A stretch of DNA of 64,000 nt from a virus, in IMG/VR virus record IMGVR_UViG_3300010883_000009, positions 29,876 to 93,875 of that record, one strand, 5' to 3'. Positions within the stretch are counted from its first letter, which is position 1; each line of letters begins with the position of its first letter. Positions 57,728-64,000 of the stretch are shown one piece after another. Below the pieces are notes generated by a model. The model was not told where the DNA came from. It made no database searches and saw only the letters and a list, made by a program, of their open reading frames with translations. A program made the position numbers and the translations under genes.

Positions 57728-58534
57728 TCAGTCCCAAAAATTTAACCATTTAATTACCTTCTCTATCAAATTCTTCTTTTCCACAGGTCTGTTCGTTTTT
57801 TGGTCTATAATCACAACAGGTTCTTTTGGCATATCTTTCTCAGATGTGACATGCGAATATGATTTCGTTGCGCTTGTTGACGAAGCTGCTGGCGCAGACC
57901 TAGAACCGGGCTTCTTCCATGGTATAGCTCTTATCCATAAAACCTCATAATCTTGCCAAGTAATCCCATCTCCTTCAGAATCTATGTTGAGTGCCGTCTG
58001 ATCAGCATTTTCCATCCCGTTCTCAAGAACTGCCCATACCCGAAGCAAATAGTTCGAATTGTCTACTATAGGCGGAGTCCACGTTAAGAACCCAAAATGA
58101 ACCGTCTTATGCTCGAAAAAGCTCGGAGGGAAATTCGTAATCGTATCGATTGTTACCCAATTCGCTGAAGATGCCGTGTTCGTTCCAATATGATATTGGA
58201 ACCTCGCCTCTTCATAATCATATCCCGTCAACGGCGAATTCGTCATAAACCAAAAATAAAACGTAACCGGCCAAGCACAATCAAATGTATTGTTAGGGTC
58301 TCCGCCGTAAAGCAATGTAATGTCAGGATCTACATCCCCTCTGTCGAAAAAATCAATTGATGTCAATGGACCTGTTGGATTGAAAACATCTTGGTCCTTC
58401 TGATAAGTCTCGTAGGTATTGGCGCGAGTTATCATAACTCTGCCCCAAGGCTCGCTGTCATCGAACCATGCATTCGCAACCATCGGTATTCCCAATGCGA
58501 TTGCTAAAAGTATGCTAAGTAAACGTAATCTCAT
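57728..58534 (-). CDS. Secreted hypothetical protein with Ig/fibronectin-like region
   Basis: 268 residues from ATG 58534 (MRLRLLSILLAIALG); TTG 58546 is the alternative. A signal peptide ends near VANA. The mature region (VTFYFWFMTNSPLTGYDYEEARFQYH, YLLRVWAVLENGMEN) is beta-rich and resembles a fibronectin III-type fold. The C-terminus is Ser/Ala/Lys-rich, then amphipathic (NLIEKVIKWLNFWD). A cell-surface or tail-associated role is possible. It lies directly after 58559-59020. Confidence 0.6.
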   Translation of the reverse strand: MRLRLLSILLAIALGIPMVANAWFDDSEPWGRVMITRANTYETYQKDQDVFNPTGPLTSIDFFDRGDVDPDITLLYGGDPNNTFDCAWPVTFYFWFMTNSPLTGYDYEEARFQYHIGTNTASSANWVTIDTITNFPPSFFEHKTVHFGFLTWTPPIVDNSNYLLRVWAVLENGMENADQTALNIDSEGDGITWQDYEVLWIRAIPWKKPGSRSAPAASSTSATKSYSHVTSEKDMPKEPVVIIDQKTNRPVEKKNLIEKVIKWLNFWD

Positions 58535-58558
58535 ATGCTTATCCAAATTATAGAAGAG

Positions 58559-59020
58559 TTACCCTAAAACGACTTTTTCAGTTTGATAGTCGCTCCAAAT
58601 AAAGCCGAAGCCTGATCGATATCGGATATATACTTCATCCATTCGATTGCCGGCGTTCTGATGCGTATATGTTACCAAGCCATAAGTTACGTCTTGATAG
58701 GCTGGAACCAATCCTCCGGGATCGATCTGAATAAAATCAGTGCCATTCCAAAACTCCCAACCAGATTGACTAATGGAAGTATCAACTTGGAAGATAAACG
58801 ATGACCAATCTGAATCAGTTGAGGCATCAACCTGAAACTTAAGGGTTTGCTGAGGGTCATTGCCATCTACGATGATCGGACCTCGAAGCATAACTACCAA
58901 TTTAGCCGACCAAATCTTACCATCAAAAAGGGTGTCGATCCAATCACCAAAATCGTCCTCGCAAGGCGTGTCGCCATCCTCGAACCGACTTTTTAAATAT
59001 GCTGAACTTCTTACTGTCAT
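58559..59020 (-). CDS. Tail-fibre-type protein
   Basis: 153 residues from ATG 59020 (MTVRSSAYLKSRFEDGDTP); GTG 59029 is also possible. The AYLKSRFEDGDTP...DDFGDWIDTLFD stretch is the LKxRFxxGDxPTxxDFxxLIDSxx motif widespread at the N-terminus of tail fibre and appendage proteins. The rest is beta-rich with Trp/Tyr-rich repeats (VYIRYRSGFGFIWSDYQTE). It probably belongs to a tail appendage; the short length suggests a base or adaptor rather than a complete fibre. Confidence 0.65.
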   Translation of the reverse strand: MTVRSSAYLKSRFEDGDTPCEDDFGDWIDTLFDGKIWSAKLVVMLRGPIIVDGNDPQQTLKFQVDASTDSDWSSFIFQVDTSISQSGWEFWNGTDFIQIDPGGLVPAYQDVTYGLVTYTHQNAGNRMDEVYIRYRSGFGFIWSDYQTEKVVLG

Positions 59021-59055
59021 TTTAGGCACTCATCTTCTAATTTATACGCAGCTTT

Positions 59056-59061
59056 ATTATA
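59056..59061 (-). promoter_or_regulatory. Promoter -10 element (TGTATAAT)
   Basis: AGATGTATAATAAAGC on the minus strand, 35 bp before 59020, at the start of the fibre/secreted group. The spacer 59062-59181 shows nothing else. Confidence 0.6.
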
Positions 59062-59181
59062 CATCTCCTGCATGGATTATTCCTTTACTAAGTCCGTTTC
59101 TTGCAGATCACCTATCACCAACTATGCAATACTATTACAACCACATAAGGCTGCATTCCTCTTTACAACCTCAGAAAGTTG

Positions 59182-59617
59182 TTACTCCATCGGTGATCCG
59201 AAACCGAGTTCGTTGAGAGCGTCCATCGTCTTCTCAGATTCGAACTTCCCATCAGAAACTTCAGGGTCATCAAAATCTAATGGAAGAGACGTAGCAGGCG
59301 GAGCTTGAGGCTCTGGATTTATATGAGCGCCTGAATATGTAGGAGAATTCATTAGACTATGAATCCGAGAATTACTGGGTATAGCAAAGTTCTGAGGCGG
59401 TATAGACGCCATGTGACCCTCTTGTAAGCTTTTCTCTGCCCTCTGGTCTCTGGTCTCTCGGAGTATACGATGGAACCTCAAAATGAGTATTCGTAGGATT
59501 CGGGTTAGCAATGAATTGAGTCTCTCGATCAGAAGCTATACCATGACTGAGCTTAGATCGATGACGAGCAACCTCTTCTAAACGACTAACGCTTGGCTGT
59601 ATTCTTACTATTGGCAT
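59182..59617 (-). pseudogene. Gene split by a 7-bp tandem duplication (frameshift)
   Basis: From ATG 59617 (good AAAGGA) the frame reads MPIVRIQPSVSRLEEVARHR to TPRDQR, then moves into a junk tail ending at 59372. The adjacent frame continues as AEKSLQEGHMASIPPQNF to 59182 (ALNELGFGSPME). At 59441-59454 the 7-mer CTCTGGT occurs twice in tandem; removing one copy joins both parts into one 142-residue protein. So the gene is either broken in this genome or carries an assembly error. The intact product is unrecognised, with Pro/Asp-rich middle segments. Confidence 0.75.
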
Positions 59618-59957
59618 TTTTGTCGTCCTTTGGATCAGGCGTCTCCTCAAGATCTTCTTCGTTTACATATTTGACATTCTGTAGGCGCTGAACATATCCC
59701 GGCGTCTGAACATCATCAAATGAAAATACACTAAATGGATTTATGAATGAAGCCTTCTTAGGGGTTACAACACCGTATACACCAACCCAATTAGTTACCA
59801 TATTACCTCCGTGCAACCCAATGGCAACCATCTTGTTGTCAGAATTGCATTTGAATAAAGCCGCTCGAATCGCGCAAATAGGTGTTGTTTCCTCTGGAAC
59901 AGAGAAAATCCTTCCCATATCGTATCGGGACTGTGTTATGTATTCAGTATCTCCCAT
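59586..59957 (-). CDS. Hypothetical protein
   Basis: 123 residues from ATG 59957 (MGDTEYITQSRYD), with AAGGACT as Shine-Dalgarno; a longer frame starting at 59990 is less likely. The core is beta-rich (PICAIRAALFKCNSDNKMVAIGLHGG, TNWVGVYGVVTPKK) with an acidic-basic tail. No family recognised. It overlaps the start of the split gene by 32 bp. Confidence 0.6.
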   Translation of the reverse strand: MGDTEYITQSRYDMGRIFSVPEETTPICAIRAALFKCNSDNKMVAIGLHGGNMVTNWVGVYGVVTPKKASFINPFSVFSFDDVQTPGYVQRLQNVKYVNEEDLEETPDPKDDKNANSKNTAKR

Positions 59958-59981
59958 CAATCTAGTCCTTACCTTGCACGT

Positions 59982-59987
59982 ATTATA
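59982..59987 (-). promoter_or_regulatory. Promoter -10 element (TTCTTGTATAATACGTG)
   Basis: 25 bp from the ATG at 59957, overlapping the end of the giant gene upstream. It repeats the 35023 site almost exactly (TTCTTGTATAATACGTG). Confidence 0.65.
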
Positions 59988-59993
59988 CAAGAA

Positions 59994-62900
59994 CTAGAAC
60001 TGAATAATCACATTGTCGTTGAATGCACTCGCCCATACAGTACGACGATTATCGGAAGCAGGAACAGGATAAGGATCAGGAGGAAACACTTTTATAGTAC
60101 CCTTGATCGGAGTTTGTTCCTTCTCAAGATCTTTGAAATTGTATAAGTCCTGATACTTCTGATACTCAGGAGATTGAATGAATTGCTGAATCTTAGAACC
60201 ATGCGTCGGCAAATCCATTTGATCTAGAGTATCCCACAACGAATATGGTATCCCCGCATTATCCAACGCCTGTTGAGCCTCTTTCTTAGATTCCTGCAAT
60301 GCTATCGACTTCCGATATTCTACTAAATGCTCTTGAATTAAAGGATGTTGCTCATACTCAGGAGGAATCTTCGTCAACGCTTCTGGATTTTGATAATTAT
60401 GATCGATGTATTGTATCCATTCATTCAACTTCAAACGTTGACGAAAACTTTCATCATCAAGAACAAATTGAGACGGAAAATTGTAGTTAGAATAATATCC
60501 ACCCAAATTTTCAGCATCTGTTATTTTTTTACGAGTAACATATTCCATCCATTGATCAAGTATGATCTTTTGCATCTTTGGCTCTTTAATGATTTCTTCC
60601 ATCATGCCAGACGGAACACTGATCTGTATAATACCCTTATCAACAATCAATTTCTTCCATATCTTTCTGGTATAATCTCTTAAGTTGTTCTTTGCTAACT
60701 CGTCATCCCCAAGTATATCAAAATAGTGATCCCAACGATCAGGATTCCCCGCGATCTGCTCTTTCCAATGCTCCATGCGTTTCTTGAGGTATTGAGGATC
60801 GTTCTTTATTTGTTCAACCAACTCAGGCAAAGCAGAATCAATGAATGAGGAACTATTTCCTTCGTAAAGTTGTTGCTCAACATAGTCCCTGATTGCCTTG
60901 ACGACTTTTGGATTGCCATAAATCTCATTGTTCTTAAATGGGGTCTCATTCTTAAATTCGGGGCGTCTGATAGCCTGACGAATCCAATATTCTTTCCACT
61001 TCTCAACTATCTCAGGATCTTTTAGAAACTCATCAATAACCTTTTCAGGAAGACGCGAAAAATATTCAGGATAGTTTTCAGCAAACTGTCGAGCGCCTTC
61101 CCAATAAGCCTTTAACAGCTCTTCGTCTTTGATTTCGTCAAACTCAATCTCATTAGGAGAAGTAGCAACGAGATCCCTCATATGTTCCAAATATGATTGA
61201 TGCACTTCAGGATCAGCTTTTATCTCATCCTTAAACTCAGTAGGAATGCTTTTGTAATACTTTGGCTGTCGAACAACATGTTTCTTCCACCATTGCTTAG
61301 CAGCCGCCTGAACTTCAGGATCATTCCTTACTATTGCCATAGGACAAATAGTATAATGCGCTCCATGCTTAGGATTAACAAGAATCTTTTTCCACATGTC
61401 AGCGTCTTTGTTTAACTCTTTGTACGCTGTAGGTATACGATCCATACGATTAGGATTCTCAATCAAATTGTCCTTCCAAGCCTGCATACCAAATTCTTTG
61501 AAGTCAGGAAGTACAAGCAACTCCGATGGGACATAAGCCATCCCCTCAATCCCGTGCTCCTGTACACGCGCCTTCCATTTGTCAACAACTATCCCCATTA
61601 GTTCTTTGTCTTTCATCAATGACGCAGGAATGTTATTTCCATAAGAACCATAAACATCATCAATGGCATATTGCTCCATCAGTGAAATGATTTTCTGTTT
61701 CGCCGTTTCAGCATAAATAGGATCTTCTTTCAAATGATCCGGCAAGTTGTCCAATCTGTTTGGAGAACGCTCAACAAGCTCTATCCATGCCGGTCCCAAT
61801 TTCTCCAAAACCCTCGGATCATTTCTCAGCTTCTCATTCAAATCTCCCCAACCTTCGACGTTACCTTCAATGGCTATAATAGATGACTGAATCGCTTTTT
61901 CAAAAATTTCAGGATCGTTAGCGAACGCCTCAGGAATCTGTTCAAAATAACCCGAACTGTGCGTTACTTGTTCACCCCAATACGCTTTCGCCTTAGCTTT
62001 TAACTCAGGCATCTCTTTAATATCATCATACGGACACTTCTCCCAATTATCAGGACTGGTATCTAAAAGATTCTCCCAACCAGTATGAGAAGCTTTTAGC
62101 ATCTCAGCATCTTGTTGAACCCATTCAGGAGCCTTCGAGAAATACGTAGGCGTCTTCTCAATAGTCTTGATCCATCCATTACGTATCGCAGCTTGAGTTT
62201 TCGGCAAATCCTGCACATGTTCCGGCAAATCAATGGCCATTACGTTGCTAGGATCAATTTGCCTCGCCCAATGACTATCAGCAGCATCCAATATCTGAGG
62301 CGACTTGCGAACACTATCATACGGACATCTATCCCAATGCTTAGGATATCCCAATAAAATTTCTGTCCATACCTTCTCGGAAAGATCAGCGCCCTTCTTC
62401 TGAATAAAACGCTCTAACTTCTCTTCGTTCTTATAACGATGGTTCGCCCTGTCCGATTCACTAGAGTTCTCATTGTCAATGATATCTATTTGATCATACG
62501 ACTTAGGAGAAAGGAAAACAGCTTGCATCGGTTCAGAACTATGAATATATCCTTTGCCACTCTTGTCAGCAAAACCTTCATACTCCAAAACCCCATTCAA
62601 AATACGATTGAAAGCCAATCCAAAAGGATTTAATTTGCCCTCAGATTTGTCAGGCATCAAATCACTCAAATCATACGCATTTAACATCTCACGAACAATA
62701 GTCTCTCGATCAGCCCCCGGCTCTTTTAACATAGCTACCAAATAACTTAAATGCCGAACCACATTCCACATCGACATGACAGGATTTAACTCTTTGGCTT
62801 TTTCCAATGCCTTCTTCTCAATACCCTCAAATTCTTCATCTGTCAAAACCGTAGGCGTAAAATATCCCCTCAGTTTCTTCTTGTCCTCATCATAACTCGC

Positions 62901-63380
62901 AGAATCATATTCATTGTACATGTCATTGATGAACTTAGCATCTTCCCTTACACGAATAATAGCAATATAAGGTTTCTCACCCTGATAAGGAACATCCGAT
63001 AAACTGCCCGAATTTTCAATCCTATCCCATATCTCTTTCAATGGATAGGTATATATACCCAATGGCGTATTGTAATGACTCTTTGGATTGATGCCAACCT
63101 TAGGTTCTTTACGAGGCTTTTTGTTCTTGCGAATAGATGGAGTCTCTTCTAATGTCCCGATGTAAGATATGTAAACATTAGGATCATCTTTGTATTGCTT
63201 CAAAATATCAAACGAACTCGGCTTGGGCTGACGCTGATTAGCAGGTCGAGCAGCTAAAATAACCATCTCTTGAGGAGATTCTAAATGCTCCACAGAAAAA
63301 TCAGATTCCCATTCAGATACAAAATCATTCCATATACACCTAGCATATGCTAATTTTAAATTGTCATCGAATGTATTCAT
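59994..63380 (-). CDS. Giant helical-repeat protein
   Basis: 1128 residues. After an N-terminal ~250-residue region (SHYNTPLGIYTYPLKEIWDR, KPYIAIIRVRE) come ~17 degenerate repeats of roughly 40-45 residues with a pattern P-x-x...DPE-h-x...W-x-x-x-h...P-x-x-Y/W, e.g. KSIPTEFKDEIKADPEVHQS and DRIPTAYKELNKDADMW. They suggest an alpha-solenoid similar in style to DUF4116 repeats, though the match is not firm. It lacks a signal peptide. Weak start context. Possible roles are a protein-binding scaffold or an effector; neither can be chosen from sequence. Confidence 0.6.
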   Translation of the reverse strand: MNTFDDNLKLAYARCIWNDFVSEWESDFSVEHLESPQEMVILAARPANQRQPKPSSFDILKQYKDDPNVYISYIGTLEETPSIRKNKKPRKEPKVGINPKSHYNTPLGIYTYPLKEIWDRIENSGSLSDVPYQGEKPYIAIIRVREDAKFINDMYNEYDSASYDEDKKKLRGYFTPTVLTDEEFEGIEKKALEKAKELNPVMSMWNVVRHLSYLVAMLKEPGADRETIVREMLNAYDLSDLMPDKSEGKLNPFGLAFNRILNGVLEYEGFADKSGKGYIHSSEPMQAVFLSPKSYDQIDIIDNENSSESDRANHRYKNEEKLERFIQKKGADLSEKVWTEILLGYPKHWDRCPYDSVRKSPQILDAADSHWARQIDPSNVMAIDLPEHVQDLPKTQAAIRNGWIKTIEKTPTYFSKAPEWVQQDAEMLKASHTGWENLLDTSPDNWEKCPYDDIKEMPELKAKAKAYWGEQVTHSSGYFEQIPEAFANDPEIFEKAIQSSIIAIEGNVEGWGDLNEKLRNDPRVLEKLGPAWIELVERSPNRLDNLPDHLKEDPIYAETAKQKIISLMEQYAIDDVYGSYGNNIPASLMKDKELMGIVVDKWKARVQEHGIEGMAYVPSELLVLPDFKEFGMQAWKDNLIENPNRMDRIPTAYKELNKDADMWKKILVNPKHGAHYTICPMAIVRNDPEVQAAAKQWWKKHVVRQPKYYKSIPTEFKDEIKADPEVHQSYLEHMRDLVATSPNEIEFDEIKDEELLKAYWEGARQFAENYPEYFSRLPEKVIDEFLKDPEIVEKWKEYWIRQAIRRPEFKNETPFKNNEIYGNPKVVKAIRDYVEQQLYEGNSSSFIDSALPELVEQIKNDPQYLKKRMEHWKEQIAGNPDRWDHYFDILGDDELAKNNLRDYTRKIWKKLIVDKGIIQISVPSGMMEEIIKEPKMQKIILDQWMEYVTRKKITDAENLGGYYSNYNFPSQFVLDDESFRQRLKLNEWIQYIDHNYQNPEALTKIPPEYEQHPLIQEHLVEYRKSIALQESKKEAQQALDNAGIPYSLWDTLDQMDLPTHGSKIQQFIQSPEYQKYQDLYNFKDLEKEQTPIKGTIKVFPPDPYPVPASDNRRTVWASAFNDNVIIQF

Positions 63381-63582
63381 GTAATCGCTGCGCAGCCGAA
63401 CTCTAATTTATCTTATATCCTCGTCACATCGAATTTTTTCTCATAAATTCCCCTACATATTTCCCCATCTGTAAACAAATATCCTCCAACATCAATAAGA
63501 GGATTTAGAGATTTTACTAAGCAAGTGTTCTTTAGTCTTATTCGGATAAGACCCAAAGCGAACACCTAACGGAGAATTAAAA

Positions 63583-63858
63583 ATGAAAGTACAAGTAACA
63601 AAAGATTCTTGGGGAACTCAAGTATGGTTAGAAAATGTAGAACTAACATATCAAGTCATCAACCTCGGAAATAGAGCCAAGAAACCTACCGCACGAATCT
63701 CCAACGATCCCGTATGGCTTACTGAAAAAATCACATGGTTCAGACGCATTAAACCATTTAGTGATAAGTTCGTCAAAAAGAACTTCCCCGAACTTGCAGA
63801 TAAACTCGAAGTAGGCGAAAACAAAATCATGGACATTCAATTTAGAAAGTCCAGCTAA
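63583..63858 (+). CDS. Hypothetical protein
   Basis: 91 residues, MKVQVTKDSWGTQVWLEN, with a beta-rich first half and a basic second half (FRRIKPFSDKFVKKNFPE). GGAG lies 9 bp before the ATG. The ~200 bp upstream hold the divergent start of the giant gene and no TGTATAAT. No family recognised. Confidence 0.6.
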   Translation: MKVQVTKDSWGTQVWLENVELTYQVINLGNRAKKPTARISNDPVWLTEKITWFRRIKPFSDKFVKKNFPELADKLEVGENKIMDIQFRKSS

Positions 63859-63869
63859 GAAAATAGAAG

Positions 63870-64000
63870 TTAATTCGCAGGCTGAATGACACCGGAAAAG
63901 TCAATGTCTTCTCCATGGGATATGATGTAGATGTAAAGATTCCCGTCTTTCTCTACCTCTTGAGTGTAATCATCGCCTTCCATCCATCCGTTAAGCCGGT
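63870..64000 (-). CDS. Hypothetical protein, 5' end beyond window edge
   Basis: An open minus-strand frame enters from the right edge and stops at 63870-63872. The visible ~42 residues read RLNGWMEGDDYTQEVEKDG, a strand LYIYIISHGEDIDF and a short tail. Natural composition and convergent layout with the gene at 63583 support a real gene. Confidence 0.5.
   Translation of the reverse strand, partial: RLNGWMEGDDYTQEVEKDGNLYIYIISHGEDIDFSGVIQPAN

Noticed and set aside
1-64000. Integrated prophage or host chromosome
   Set aside because: No host-type genes, integrase, attachment site or change of composition was seen at any border within the window.

Overview
This 64 kb window looks like part of a large tailed-phage genome (Caudoviricetes, probably a jumbo or huge phage known only from metagenomes). 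The minus strand carries a standard head-packaging gene series in the usual order. Transcribed right to left, it runs: large terminase (38343-36496), portal (19823-17544), prohead protease/scaffold (15383-9789), decoration-like protein (9528-9016) and HK97-fold major capsid protein (8952-8086). Genes are dense, many overlap by ATGA or TAATG, and most starts have a clear Shine-Dalgarno sequence. No tRNA, rRNA, CRISPR array, insertion sequence, integrase or replication module was seen. A small lipobox protein and several secreted proteins suggest a Gram-negative host, but the host cannot be named from this sequence.

Layout. (1) 1-8 kb: accessory genes, including a zincin-like protein, a DUF1257 protein, a staphylococcal-nuclease-type protein and a group of tiny genes. 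(2) 8-40 kb: head and packaging block on the minus strand. It contains a portal fused to a DUF559-type nuclease, a 1864-residue protease-scaffold with zinc ribbons and repeats, a Ycf46-like AAA ATPase whose Walker A loop is split by an intein, a DUF192 protein, a zincin fused to a degenerate CCA-adding-enzyme-like domain, a trypsin-like protease, a DUF1257/DUF2997 pair, an AT-hook protein and a beta-propeller. (3) 40-45 kb: a class II (B12-dependent) ribonucleotide reductase, an AAA15-type ATPase and small genes. (4) 45-54 kb: mixed strands, with a T4-type lysozyme, ClpP, two ART-like proteins, a metallophosphoesterase, two papain-fold peptidases, a lipoprotein, many small genes and a decayed gene. 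(5) 54-59 kb: secreted proteins and a tail-fibre-type protein. (6) 59-64 kb: a gene broken by a 7-bp duplication, a giant helical-repeat protein and edge genes.

The most unusual signal is a recurring short N-terminal peptide (MKIYRLAQ, MKSWYKTAQ, MRIFRTAN, MKILKTAS and similar). It sits on at least 15 otherwise unrelated proteins. A longer version, a ~33-residue module ending in GW-x-KTAQ, occurs on four proteins. Related M/F-x-R-T-A motifs lie inside the portal, protease, scaffold and other structural-block proteins. I infer a common processing, packaging or targeting signal, possibly read by the phage's own prohead protease; nothing here proves it. A second shared signal is an 8-mer, TGTATAAT, upstream of many operons on both strands with no conserved -35 box. 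This is consistent with a dedicated phage promoter class.
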